From the IMG/VR virus record IMGVR_UViG_3300028571_000159, positions 1 to 20,258 of that record: 20,258 nucleotides of DNA. The stretch is one strand, 5' to 3'. Of this stretch, positions 1 through 9,600 are shown piece after piece (positions within the stretch are counted from its first letter, which is position 1; every line of letters starts with the position of its first letter). The position numbers and the translations under genes were made by a program. The stretch is from a virus. The notes under the pieces are model-generated. The model searched no databases. It had not been told where the DNA came from and was given only the letters and a program-made list of their open reading frames with translations.

Positions 1-38
1 AATATAAAGAAACGATTATACGCCCAGGAGTGTTATAG
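1..38 (+). CDS. C-terminal end of an upstream gene (partial, unidentified)
   Basis: Only the last 11 codons are in the window. Read in the frame that starts at base 3, they give YKETIIRPGVL followed by a TAG stop at 36-38. The stop shares one base with the GTG start of the next gene (TAGTG), the tight junction seen elsewhere in this operon. By position just before a head-closure-like gene it is probably a head-tail connector or other head protein, but 11 residues are too few to assign a family. No other open frame in these bases is better supported. Confidence 0.5.
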   Translation, partial: YKETIIRPGVL

Positions 39-487
39 TGGAATGTGTTTCAGGAACAGACTTTCTTTATCCAATGAAGGCTGATGTTTATCATCCTATT
101 ATTAAACAGACTCAATACGGACAAGCAACAAAAGACTGGGTATACGATAGAACAATTAGTTGTAATGCCACATCCGTAGGTGGGGCGGGTACAGAAGATA
201 TCAAGCCAGAAACATTTTTACATTACGAAAATAAACTTATTGCTAGAACTAGGAATGACCCAAGAACATCTTCAACAAACGCAGATAACGCAATTACAAA
301 CATTTTAATAGCAAATATTCGTAGTACAGACGATTCTTTGATATACAGAGAAACAGCAGGCGCTAGATCAGGCCGTGGAACAATTTATGAAGTAGCAACA
401 GTAGAGCCATTTAGTGGCCCATTTCAATCAGTAGAATACTACAAGATGGTTTTGCGTAGAGCAGAAAACCAGACCGTAGGTGACTAA
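38..487 (+). CDS. Putative head-closure / head-tail joining protein
   Basis: A 149-residue protein, probably a neck component that joins the portal or adaptor ring to the tail. The GTG start at 38 is preferred because AGGAG (26-30) lies 7 bases upstream. An internal ATG at 74 (MKADVYHP) has no Shine-Dalgarno sequence, although homologues could begin there. The fold looks beta-rich: an early block around YHPIIKQTQYGQATKDWVYDR (a Y-x-P and YG-x-x-x-x-x-W pattern) and a late block ending in GPFQSVEYYKMVLRRAE, which resembles the small beta-barrel head-closure family. Its position, before a gp10-like gene and a terminator-like gene and ahead of the major tail protein, supports the role. It joins the next gene by a TAATG overlap. 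The function is inferred from order and general pattern; no catalytic motif is expected. Confidence 0.55.
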   Translation: MECVSGTDFLYPMKADVYHPIIKQTQYGQATKDWVYDRTISCNATSVGGAGTEDIKPETFLHYENKLIARTRNDPRTSSTNADNAITNILIANIRSTDDSLIYRETAGARSGRGTIYEVATVEPFSGPFQSVEYYKMVLRRAENQTVGD

Positions 488-1164
488 TGATAGTTAGAAC
501 AAACACACAAACTTTTAACAAACAAATGAATAATATTGTTCAGTATGCCATGGGATTTTTAGATGGGGTAAACAAGGGCAAAAGAATTTTTTTACAAAAC
601 TTAGGTGCTGGAACAATAGGGGCTTTATCAGCCTACGTTGATGTTTCTGCAAGAGGAAATCCTTCTGCACTACACCATGTGTATGAATGGTATCAAACAG
701 GAAGTCCAAGTGCAAGACTTTTTGACATAAGATATACCGTTAGTAACCTTGGATTAAGCATTAATTCAACATTTAGTCAATCAAGAACTGTCAAAGAAGA
801 TTCAAACGTTCCATTTTATAATAAAGCAAAGATTATGGAAAATGGAATTCCTGTAACAATATCTCCTAAAAGGTCATCTGTTCTTGCATTTACACAAGGT
901 GGAAAAACAATATTTACCAGAAAATCTGTAACAGTTAGAAATCCTGGCGGAGATTTTGTCGAAGGATCTTTTGAAAAAACTATGGATGAATTTATACTTA
1001 GATACTTTAAGCAATCGTTTTTACGTGCTAGTGGGATATATGACTATATTAAAAAACCTACAGTATTTAAGAAAAACATTAAGTCTGGCTCTAGGGGTGG
1101 CAAGTCAAAAGGTGTAGAGACTGGATTTAAGTGGATTGCTAACGCAAAGATTGGTGTAGAATAG
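487..1164 (+). CDS. Putative neck / tail-completion protein (HK97-gp10-like position)
   Basis: A 225-residue protein whose ATG overlaps the upstream stop (TAATG), indicating translational coupling. The N-terminal third is alpha-helical (residues about 8-60, including FNKQMNNIVQYAMGFLDG). The centre carries an aromatic stretch at about 60-80 (ALHHVYEWYQTGSPSARLFDI), and the C-terminus is basic and glycine-rich (GSRGGKSKG). A helical start followed by a beta-rich, basic tail fits the HK97 gp10-like tail-completion family, which is normally encoded between the head-closure and tail-terminator genes, exactly as here. No enzyme motif is seen. It could instead be another minor neck protein; the assignment rests mostly on gene order. 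Confidence 0.5.
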   Translation: MIVRTNTQTFNKQMNNIVQYAMGFLDGVNKGKRIFLQNLGAGTIGALSAYVDVSARGNPSALHHVYEWYQTGSPSARLFDIRYTVSNLGLSINSTFSQSRTVKEDSNVPFYNKAKIMENGIPVTISPKRSSVLAFTQGGKTIFTRKSVTVRNPGGDFVEGSFEKTMDEFILRYFKQSFLRASGIYDYIKKPTVFKKNIKSGSRGGKSKGVETGFKWIANAKIGVE

Positions 1165-1168
1165 TATT

Positions 1169-1747
1169 ATGACATTAGAAGTATCTAAACAAACTGGCTT
1201 TCCGCCAACCTTTCTAAATGCTTATATTAATAGCGAACTTCAAGCATTTAACTTAATGCCTACTGGACCTAATCCATTTCAACCATTTTTCCCAGCCCAA
1301 AGTCCAATGAGCATAGAAGATGTTTATAATGATAGTGTTTATATTGTTAACAATCCTGATGGAGTTGTTATCATGTTTGATAGGCTTATTAGATTTAGGC
1401 CAACACCATTTTATAGACACAAAAGAGAGCAACTAGTTTATTTTATTTATGGACCAAACCTTTCAAAATTATTTGATACTACCAGAGTAATAATTGAATG
1501 TCTTGATAGAGAAGATGCCGCCGCTCAAGACCTAAACTCTTGGATGGCCTCAAATGAAATAGTAGATGAAAATAATGAAACTATAGAGCCAAACGTGTAT
1601 TTTCATAATATCAAGGTATACCAGGCAGACGAAGCAAGAGATATAGCAGAGTTAGCATCAGCCAGAACCTTATTTTTAAACAAGTTAGTTATAGAGTATG
1701 ACTATCACACAACAGGTGTAGACCAGATAGCCCAAAGATATACATAA
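1169..1747 (+). CDS. Putative tail terminator protein
   Basis: A 192-residue protein directly before the major tail protein, where tail-terminator genes usually sit; the terminator caps the tail tube and docks it to the neck. The sequence mixes helix and strand: a central beta stretch (residues about 60-90, VIMFDRLIRFRPTPFYRHK, then LVYFIYG), a long helix around RVIIECLDREDAAAQDLNSWM, and a C-terminal strand LNKLVIEYDYHTTG. The start ATG lies 4 bases after the previous stop. No strong Shine-Dalgarno sequence is present (GGTG ends 12 bases upstream). A weak TAGAAT sequence ends 6 bases before the ATG, a layout like the apparently leaderless starts elsewhere in the window. The function is inferred from order and size. 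Confidence 0.45.
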   Translation: MTLEVSKQTGFPPTFLNAYINSELQAFNLMPTGPNPFQPFFPAQSPMSIEDVYNDSVYIVNNPDGVVIMFDRLIRFRPTPFYRHKREQLVYFIYGPNLSKLFDTTRVIIECLDREDAAAQDLNSWMASNEIVDENNETIEPNVYFHNIKVYQADEARDIAELASARTLFLNKLVIEYDYHTTGVDQIAQRYT

Positions 1748-1749
1748 AA

Positions 1750-1764
1750 AGGCATTATAATTAG
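1750..1764 (+). promoter_or_regulatory. Possible -10 box upstream of the major tail protein
   Basis: TATAAT at 1756-1761 lies in the 79-base gap before the major tail protein, one of the longer gaps in the window. No TG at the extended -10 position and no convincing -35 box are seen, so it is weaker than the other promoter candidates. A transcript from here would have an untranslated leader of about 59 bases ending in a good Shine-Dalgarno sequence (GAGGTG, 1814-1819). Separate transcription would suit a protein needed in hundreds of copies per virion. Confidence 0.3.
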
Positions 1765-1826
1765 TACTGAGGAAACACAAACGCCGTACAACTTAATATC
1801 TATTCTTATGAAAGAGGTGAAAAAAT

Positions 1827-2459
1827 ATGCCATATAGCCGTGGTTCGTCAAATAACATTATCGTTGGCGCAGCAGCACTTTTTGTTGCAGACACAACTTT
1901 AACTCCAGCAACTCTGGAGGCATTTGATGCAAGCGAGTCTTTTAAAGACACACTTACAGACAATGCAGATTACACTAACGTAGGTTATACAATGAACGGT
2001 CTTGAACTACAGTTCCAACCAGACTTCGGTGAAGTCCAGGTAGATCAGGTTCTTGACGTTGCTAGACTTTTCAAGCAAGGCATGCAGGTAAATCTTGCAA
2101 CAGCATTTGCTGAAGCAACATTAGAAAACTTGCTTCTTGCTCTAGCGTATTCTGATTCAAAGATTTCAGGAAACAAGAATGCATCTACAGGAAGAATTCT
2201 AGATGTTTCTGCAGGCGACATTGGAGAAGTTCCATTGGAGCGAGGACTTGTTGCCGTTGGCCCAGGAACTGGAAACCCAGCAACTGCAGCCGATGTTGAA
2301 AGAGTTTACTCAGCATACCGTGCTTTGTCAATCGAAAACGTTACAGTTTCAGCAAAGCGTGATGAGGCTTCAATGTTTGAAGTATCATTCCGTCTATTAC
2401 CAGAAGATACATCAGGATCTTACGGTAAGATCGTAGATCGTACATACGGTCAATCATAA
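1827..2459 (+). CDS. Major tail (tube) protein
   Basis: A 210-residue protein, probably the repeating subunit of the tail tube. The ATG at 1827 follows AAAGAGGTG (1811-1819) at good spacing. The sequence looks like a single-domain tube subunit: an N-terminal strand block with NIIVGAAALFVAD, a central GYTMNGLELQFQPDFGEV beta hairpin, then LDVARLFKQGMQVNLATAFAEATLENLLLALA, where a strand leads into the long helix typical of tube proteins, and a C-terminal strand (MFEVSFRLLPED). Codons look somewhat richer in G and C than in neighbouring genes, consistent with high expression. It lies between a possible promoter and a strong terminator, and before the tail chaperones and tape measure, the normal place for the tube gene in long-tailed phages. 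Confidence 0.75.
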   Translation: MPYSRGSSNNIIVGAAALFVADTTLTPATLEAFDASESFKDTLTDNADYTNVGYTMNGLELQFQPDFGEVQVDQVLDVARLFKQGMQVNLATAFAEATLENLLLALAYSDSKISGNKNASTGRILDVSAGDIGEVPLERGLVAVGPGTGNPATAADVERVYSAYRALSIENVTVSAKRDEASMFEVSFRLLPEDTSGSYGKIVDRTYGQS

Positions 2460-2461
2460 TC

Positions 2462-2474
2462 TAATCTTAGATTA
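2462..2474. repeat. Short perfect inverted repeat before the terminator
   Basis: A 13-base palindrome with 6-base arms (TAATCT / AGATTA) around a central T, starting 3 bases after the major tail protein stop and ending 6 bases before the terminator stem. It could add a small hairpin to the mRNA 3' end or be a protein-binding site. It is short and AT-rich, so chance is possible. Confidence 0.35.
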
Positions 2475-2480
2475 ACAAAG

Positions 2481-2507
2481 ACCCACTTCTTCGGAGGTGG
2501 GTTTTTT
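2481..2507 (+). terminator. Intrinsic terminator with a cUUCGg tetraloop
   Basis: A 9-base-pair stem (2481-2489 pairing with 2494-2502, one T-G wobble) closes a TTCG loop flanked by C and G, the extra-stable cUUCGg tetraloop, and runs into six T residues at 2502-2507. This is a textbook rho-independent terminator. It sits 21 bases after the major tail protein stop, so it would end or attenuate transcripts carrying that gene and lower expression of the chaperones and tape measure downstream. The T-tract overlaps the -35 element of the next promoter. Confidence 0.92.
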
Positions 2508-2534
2508 GTATGAATAGCCGTTTTATGGTAAAAT
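2506..2534 (+). promoter_or_regulatory. Extended -10 promoter for the long tail chaperone
   Basis: TTGTAT (2506-2511), a 17-base spacer, then TAAAAT (2529-2534) with TG at 2526-2527 in the extended -10 position. The -35 box starts inside the terminator T-tract, so termination and re-initiation are packed into about 50 bases. Transcription would start around 2541-2543, at or just before the ATG at 2543, giving an almost leaderless mRNA. That agrees with the lack of a Shine-Dalgarno sequence before this ATG. Confidence 0.55.
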
Positions 2535-2542
2535 GGAATTCT

Positions 2543-3238
2543 ATGGCAACCACAATATATAATAGTCAAATTATACATTTATTTGACGGTACTGAACTAG
2601 AAATAGTTCCATTAAAAATTAAGTATTTGCGTGAGTTTATGAATTCTTTTGAGGATATTAAAAATACAAAAAACGACGATGAGTCTATAGCCACTCTTGT
2701 TGAATGTGTTAGAATATGCATGAAACAATACCATCCAGCAATATCTGAAACAACCAGCCAAATTGAAGATTCTATAGATATGCCAACTATATATAAGGTA
2801 TTAGACACTGCTGCGGGTATTCGTATTAATAAAAAATCATCAGAGCCAGTAAAGGATCAAGCCCTTGACAGTGGCCAAACTTGGGAAACCCTAGACCTTG
2901 CAAAGTTAGAGTCAGAGGTATTTTTGCTAGGTATATGGAAAGATTATCAAGAACTAGAAAAGTCTCTATCAATGCCAGAACTTATAGCAACTCTTGAAGT
3001 AAGCAGAGAGTTAGACTACACAGAAAAAAAATTCTTAGCAGCAATTCAAGGTGTAGATTTAGACGGTCAAACAGATTCAAACAAAGGTCAAAAAGAATGG
3101 GAAGATATGAAAGCAAGAGTTTTTAGTGGTGGAAAAACAGGTGACTCAAATGATATTTTATCTTTACAAGGACCAAATGCAGCCAAAGCAGGGTTTGGTA
3201 TAAACGAGGGTATAGAGTACGAAGACCTAAGAAAATAG
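2543..3238 (+). CDS. Long tail assembly chaperone (GT-like form, no frameshift)
   Basis: A 231-residue protein, probably a chaperone that binds the tape measure protein and recruits tube subunits during tail assembly. Residues 1-96 are homologous to the whole separate downstream gene (about 41 identities in 97 aligned positions counted by eye; shared MATT start, DGT, PLKI, LVECV, QY, PT-x-YK and GI). Residues from about 105 on form an extra domain with ELEKSLSMPELIATLE and DYTEKKFLAAIQGVDLD, resembling the T part of fused GT chaperones. The frame can be opened upstream to an ATG at 2510, but 2543 is preferred: the paralogue begins MATT at the same point, and the promoter places the transcript start there. 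An A6 run (2831-2836, codons 97-98) marks the domain junction, with the reading frame continuous across it. The chaperone role is inferred from position, paralogy and the T-like domain. Confidence 0.7.
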   Translation: MATTIYNSQIIHLFDGTELEIVPLKIKYLREFMNSFEDIKNTKNDDESIATLVECVRICMKQYHPAISETTSQIEDSIDMPTIYKVLDTAAGIRINKKSSEPVKDQALDSGQTWETLDLAKLESEVFLLGIWKDYQELEKSLSMPELIATLEVSRELDYTEKKFLAAIQGVDLDGQTDSNKGQKEWEDMKARVFSGGKTGDSNDILSLQGPNAAKAGFGINEGIEYEDLRK

Positions 3239-3246
3239 CCTTCCTA

Positions 3247-3255
3247 TGCTATAAT
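3247..3255 (+). promoter_or_regulatory. Extended -10 promoter for the short tail chaperone
   Basis: TGCTATAAT at 3247-3255 is a perfect extended -10 element in the 40-base gap between the two chaperone genes. No good -35 box is seen, which extended -10 promoters tolerate. The start would be near 3262, leaving a leader of about 17 bases that contains AGGAGG (3269-3274) before the ATG at 3279. Confidence 0.55.
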
Positions 3256-3278
3256 TGACATAACCTATAGGAGGAAAT

Positions 3279-3602
3279 ATGGCGACAACCGTGCATGAGG
3301 CTGACCAAGTCACCCTTATCGATGGAACAAAAATAACAGTTCGCCCGTTAAAAATCTCTCTTCTTCGTCCGTTTATGAAGAAGTTTGAAGGGGTGGCTAA
3401 GGTTGCAGAGGACAATGAAAAATCAATGACTCTGCTTGTTGAATGTGTACAAATTGCTATGGAGCAGTACAAGCCAGAATTGGCTGGGGACATTCAAAAA
3501 CTAGAAGATCTTCTTGATCTTCCAACTGTGTATAAAATTGTTGAAGCAGCATCTGGCATTAATTTGTCATCTGTTACAGACATTCTTAACACACAGGAAT
3601 AA
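3279..3602 (+). CDS. Short tail assembly chaperone (G-like form, separate paralogous gene)
   Basis: A 107-residue protein matching the N-terminal domain of the preceding chaperone along its full length (about 42 percent identity by eye, one single-residue gap) and lacking the C-terminal extension. It corresponds to the G form that long-tailed phages usually make by reading a G-T locus without frameshifting. Here it is an independent gene with a perfect AGGAGG Shine-Dalgarno sequence (3269-3274) 4 bases before the ATG and its own extended -10 box. Only 25 bases separate its stop from the tape measure gene, leaving no room for a downstream T frame. It probably coats the tape measure protein as the more abundant chaperone. 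The role is inferred from paralogy and position. Confidence 0.7.
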   Translation: MATTVHEADQVTLIDGTKITVRPLKISLLRPFMKKFEGVAKVAEDNEKSMTLLVECVQIAMEQYKPELAGDIQKLEDLLDLPTVYKIVEAASGINLSSVTDILNTQE

Positions 3603-3627
3603 TTACATATTAGAGAAGGTGTGATAC

Positions 3628-6600
3628 ATGGCTGATGTTAATGCTAATATTGGCGTAAGTATAGATACGTCTGAAGCATTAGCACAGTTAAAGGCTTTAC
3701 AAAGACAAATATCTCAGTTTCACTCTTCTATCGCTAGGTCTAGCGAATCAGCAGCACTTGCTCAAAAGTCTCTGCAGAAAAACTTAATTGGTAGTATTAA
3801 TTCCATTGGTGCTTTTTCTGCAGAACTTAGAACTGTTAGAACAAGTGCGGAAACATTTACCAACTCTTTAGAAAAAAACAAGTTTGGAATGCGGGAGTAT
3901 TTCCGCTATGCTGGTGCATCTACAAAAACTTTTGGAAGACTGTTTAAATCAGAATTTGACACAATTGGCAAAGTAGCAGAAGAACGTGTAAAAACACTAC
4001 AAACCCAATACATTAAAATGGGTCGTAATGCTAGTGGAGCAATGGAATCAATTGCTATCAGGCCTACTTCTCTTAACATGCAAGATTATGGTACAAGAAC
4101 AGCCATAGCAGCACAAAAACAAGCATTATTTAATCAGTTAATGAAGCAAGGAACTACCAACCTTTTAAACTTTGGTAAAAATACACAATGGGCTGGACGC
4201 CAACTTATGGTTGGTTTTACAATACCATTGGCTGTTGTTGGGTCAACTGCTACAAAAACATTTATGGACATGGAAGCCCAAGCCCTTAAGTTTAGAAAAG
4301 TTTACGGAGATCTATTTACTCCAAAGGCTGAGACTCAAGAAGCGTTAGACAATATTACAGAACTAGGCAGACAGTTTACAAAATATGGAATTGCAGTTTC
4401 CACCACTGTTGGTTTAGCAGCAGAGGCTGCAGCAGCAGGTTTTCAAGGTTTAGACTTACAACGTCAAACAACAGAAGCAACTCGCCTTTCTATTCTTGGT
4501 CAAATAGATACACAAAAGGCCCTTGAAACAACGATTTCATTACAAAACGCATTTGGTATGTCTTCTGACAAACTTGCAGATTCAATTAACTTTTTAAACG
4601 CAGTAGAAAACCAAACCGTTGTATCTCTTGACGATATTACTACCGCTATTCCAAAGGTAGCACCAGTTATTCAACAGTTAGGCGGAGATGTAAAAGATTT
4701 AACATTCTTTATTGCAGCAATGAAAGAAGGCGGTATTAATGCATCAGAAGGTGCTAACGCACTTAAATCTGGTCTTGCAGCATTAATTAATCCTACTGGT
4801 AAAGCATCTGAAATGCTTGCTCAATTTGGAATAAATGCAAGAGAGATTGTTGTAAAAAATAAAGGTGATTTAAAGGCAACAGTTATTGAATTTGCAGAAG
4901 CCCTAAACCAACTAGATCCATTAAATAGAGCACAAGCAATTGAACAAATGTTTGGAAAATTTCAATTTGCTCGTTTGTCAGCATTGTTTGCTAACGTAAC
5001 TAAAGAAGGAAATCAGGCTTCTCGTGTTCTTGACTTAGCAAATTCATCAGTACAAGAACTTTCTGATTTGTCTGAACAAGAATTAGGAATGACTGCAGAT
5101 TCTGCAATGAATAAATTTAAAAAGAGTGTTGAAGATCTTAAGTTTGCACTCATACCAGTTGGTCAAGCATTTTTAGAAGCAGCAACCCCAATTATTGAAT
5201 TTGTTGGCGGAGTATTAGAAAAATTTGGAAATCTTTCAGACGGAACTAAAAGACTTATAACATTTTTAACTGTAGGAATAGGTGCAATTGGACCAATCTT
5301 TTTAATGACATTTGGTTTAATTGCTAACGCAATTGCAAACGGACTTAAGGGTGTAATGCTTTTACGCCAAGGATATCTAAGATTAACAGGTCAATCACAA
5401 ATTCTTGGAGAACAAACACAATACTTAAACACAGAACAACTTGAGGCTGCTGCTGCAGCACACTCATTGGATCAATCACATGCAAGACTAACGCAACGGT
5501 TTACTGCTGAAACAGCAGCACTAAATGCTTTAATTGCTGCATATCAAAGTGCTACTAGAGCAGGTCAATCATTTATGTTTAATAATCCTGGAATGATGAT
5601 GCCAACAAGAGGACCTGTTAGAAAACTAGCCAGTGGTATTGTTTCAGTACCAGGACCAAAGGGTGCAGGCGATATAGTTCCAGCAATGCTATCTCCAGGA
5701 GAAGCGGTTATTCCAGCAGAATTTGCAAAAAAATATGCACCATTAATTCAAGGAATGGTTGCTGGAAATATTCCTGGATACATGGCTGGAAAAGATGTAG
5801 CATTTGCTCATGCAGCAATGCCTTTTTCTCCAGGGTCTTCACAATTTCAACAAGGAATAAAGATTGCTGGCTTAGAAAAATTGGCACAAGAATTTCCACA
5901 ATTTATTAAAGTTGTTTCAAACCTAGTATCAGAACTTCCACAATCTTTAAACGTAGCAATGAAAAAAGGCGCAGGCGCTGGAGAATTTTCTAGAGAATAT
6001 GGAGCAAGAACTGGAAAATTTGCAACTGCTGCTAAGTTAGGTGGCTTAGACATTGCTAATCCAGAATCCGCAATAGCATTACAAAAATTAGAAAATGAAA
6101 TTGGTGAAACAACTATATCTCTTGCAAAACAACAGGCTGCTGGAGGAAAAGTAGTAGTTTCAGATGAAATGTTTGCTAAAGCAACTAGATCTGTTATTGA
6201 TAAATATAAACTTGTTGAAGGAGCAGCAGGAAAAGCAGCAAAAGCATTAGATGCTTCATCACAACAAATTGGTCAAGTAAGAGTAAGCGCTAAAAAAGAA
6301 GACATAGTTGCTGGACTAGAAAGTGGAAGATTTAGAAGAACTAGAACTGCAAATCAAACTCAAAATCAAATAATGTTTGATGATATTAACGTTGGAAGAG
6401 AAAGCGTTTCTAGTCCAGGACAGTTTCAGTCTGGAAACCCTAAGAGTCCAAGAGGAACATATAGAGGAAAACAAAAAAGATCAATATTGGTTAGTCAAGC
6501 AACAAGCCCTAGTGCAAATAGGTTAGACCCAAGAGTAGCAAGTGCTGGCGGAGGCGCAGCCTTAGTTGCTGGATTAAGATCAGCACAACAAGCAAGGTAT

Positions 6601-9600
6601 AACAGAGAAGATGCCTCTATATTAGAAGCAATGGGGGCACAAAATGCAAGATCTGCAATTAGTGCTACAGAAAAAGAAGCACAAACCGCATCTCCATCTA
6701 GAAAAACAATAAAAATTGGTCAAGATATTGCCCGTGGTCTTGAAGTTGGAATGCAAAATAGACAAAAGGCTGTCGCTGCCGCTGGAACAAAATTAGCAAA
6801 TTCTGCAGTTGATGCAACAAGATCTGCAAAAGCAACACAGTCATATGAAAGACTTTATGGCGCAGGAAACCCAATTGATGCTACAGACAAATCAATTAGA
6901 AGAAATTTACAAAAACAATTACCACTTTCTCAAATTGGGCCTAATATAGCAATGAGTCCACAAATTTCTCAAGGTGTAAAAGATCAAGCAAAAAACCTAC
7001 AAGCATCAAATGAAAAATTTGCTGGTTTTAATAGCAAAATCATGGGTGGAACATTTGCCCTTACATCACTTGCTGGAGTTGCCTCTATGGCAGGTGGCAA
7101 TTTAGGAAAACTTTCTGGAATTGTATTTCAACTTAGTGGAGTAATGTTTGCTTTGTCAACTGTATTACAAATATTGCCTAAAAAACTTTTAGCATCTTCT
7201 GCTGCAAAAGCATTTTTAAAACCAGGACCACTGTTATTATTTACTGCCGCACTTTTGGCAGGGGCTGGAATAATTAAATTAATTAATAATGCTAGAGAAA
7301 AAGAAAGAATGGCTATTGAAGGTGTTGGTAAGGCTGCTAACTTAACTTCAAGTCAAATAGAAAAACTTGGTAAGGTTCTTGGTTTTACTCCAGTAAAAAG
7401 TAATTTAGAATTATCAAAACCAGCAGTTTCTGGTCTAACAGTAGAAAAAAGTCAACAAGTAGAAGAAACAAGAAAATTATTAGCAGAAGACAAAGATTTT
7501 AAAAATCAAATTGCTGCATTAAAAAATACAACAAATGAACAAGCAGATATAATATTTAAATCTTTGGCATTAAGGCTTACTGGCCAAGGAGCGACAAAAG
7601 AACAAATTACCAACTACATTTATGCTCTTCAGCAAGAAGCAGGTAAAACAGATGTAAAATTTGATTTAAAATCAATTGATCTTTCTACAAAAGAAGGACA
7701 GGCTGGTTTGCAAAATTCTGTTAATACATTACTTAAGGATTATAAGACTGCATTTGATAAAGGATACAAAACCACAAAGGTTCAATCAAGAACCACTGGA
7801 GACATTATTGAAATTGGAATTGCATCTGATGAATTAAAAACAAAATTATCAACAACTGCAAACGTTATTTCAAACACTTTTATGTCATTAGACACTCAGT
7901 TGCGTAGTGGAAAAATTAGTGCTGATCAATTTAATCAATCTTTTGATAATATTTCTACCAGCATTAATGAAATGCCAAAAGCAGAAGGACTGTTTTTAAT
8001 GGGAGAATTATTAAAAACCTTACCTTCAGAACTTGTTAAATCAGCAAGTGGTTTAAAAGAAACTGCTAATCAACTTTTAATTATAAAGGCAGCCGCACTG
8101 GGCGTTGCAGTTTCTACAGAAATGATTCAAGCATTACTTATAGCAGAAACTGATAAAAGTGCAGATTCTCAAATTAGAGCATCAACAATTAAAGCAGAGT
8201 TAGAAAGAAAAATGAAGGTTGCTCAACAAGTTATATCAAGTTTAGTTACAAAAGACTATGTAGACGTCGGAGAAAAAAGTAAAAGTGCAAAAGAATTAGC
8301 AGAAAAAAGATTTTCAATTATTCAAAATTATTTTAGTGCAAAAGAGGCTCTAATTAGACAAGATAGACAATTAGAAGAAGACGCACTACAAGCATCAATA
8401 GACGGAACACAAAAAAGAATTGATGATGAGCAAAAATTAATTGACATAAATGAGCGCCAAATTGATTTATTGAACCGTAGAATTGATCTTGAATATGACA
8501 GACCAATTCAAAAATTACAAGATGAATCAACAATATTAGGAAACAATCTTGATATTATTCGTAAACAAGAAGATGCTATTAATAGTCAATATGATAAACA
8601 AATTCAATCGCTTGAAAAAATATCATCTATTAATCAAGAGATTGCAGGTCAAGAAAAATCAAGACTAACTATTGCTGATGCTTTAACATCTGGAGATATA
8701 GCCGCCGCCGCAGCGGCCGTTCAAGATGCTAGATCACAGGCTGCAGCATCTAGAATAGATCAACAAACAAAAGCACTTGAAGTGTCTCGTCAACAAGCAC
8801 TTACTGGAATTACCGCTGGGGGAATGACAAAAGATCAAATTGAAGCCCGTACATATGCAATTGGTCAACAAGTTTTTTCACTTGAACAACAAAGAAAAAC
8901 CTTACAGGATCAAGTAGTTGTTCTTCAGGATAAAAACTATGCGACTGAGCAAAACATTTATAAAATTAAAGAAGATTCACTAATACCACAACAAAAAGCC
9001 CTTGAGACATATCAAAAATTAACAACATCACTGATTGAAGGCCAACTAGTTCTTGGAAAAACTCAAAAAGAGTGGGTAACTGCTGAAGGAAAGGTAAATC
9101 TTTATAATGCCGCACTTGATTTGTCAAACGAAAAATTAAGTGGCATGGATAAACTTTTAACAAGTATTGCAAAAAAATCTTCTAGTCTTCAGACTAACTT
9201 AGAAAATAAAGGAACAATAGGTGCGTTATCTGTAACACCAAAAACATTTACAACTGGCACTGGTCAAACTAAAATAACAACACCGTTTGACACAGGATCT
9301 GCAATTAAAAAAAGCCTAGGGGGCATGGTTCCTAAATATATGGCTCGTGGTGGAAAGATTGGTTCTGATACCGTGCCAGCAATGCTAACTCCTGGAGAGT
9401 TTGTAATGAATAAACAAGCAACAAAATCTTTTGGCCCACTACTTTCAATGTTAAATGAATCAAAATATCCATCAATGATAGGATCATCATATGCTGGACA
9501 GGGTGGATCTGGATCAAACATAACATCTGTTAGTGACAACTCCAGTAGCGTGTATAATTATAATGTTGGAATTACCGTTCCACAATCAAGTGCTAATCCA

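Noticed and set aside
1748-1826. Possible structured RNA or riboswitch in the 79-base leader of the major tail protein
   Set aside because: No convincing stem-loop was found by eye; only a -10-like box and a Shine-Dalgarno sequence are supported.
2203-2436. 77-residue plus-strand frame inside the major tail protein
   Set aside because: It is a frame-shifted shadow of the tube gene, with no Shine-Dalgarno sequence and no domain-like pattern.
2510-2542. Upstream ATG extending the long chaperone by 11 residues
   Set aside because: The extra residues overlap the promoter spacer and -10 box, have no Shine-Dalgarno sequence, and are absent from the paralogue, which starts at the equivalent of 2543.
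3227-3493. 88-residue minus-strand frame across the chaperone genes
   Set aside because: It lies opposite two well-supported genes with promoters and ribosome-binding sites. It looks like an antisense shadow with no start signal of its own.
3480-3627. Possible programmed frameshift at the end of the short chaperone
   Set aside because: No suitable downstream frame exists: only 25 bases separate the stop from the tape measure start, and the T-like domain is already present in the long gene.
9264-9539. 91-residue and 64-residue minus-strand frames inside the tape measure gene
   Set aside because: Both are antisense shadows of the conserved C-terminal motif region, with no ribosome-binding site or recognisable domain.
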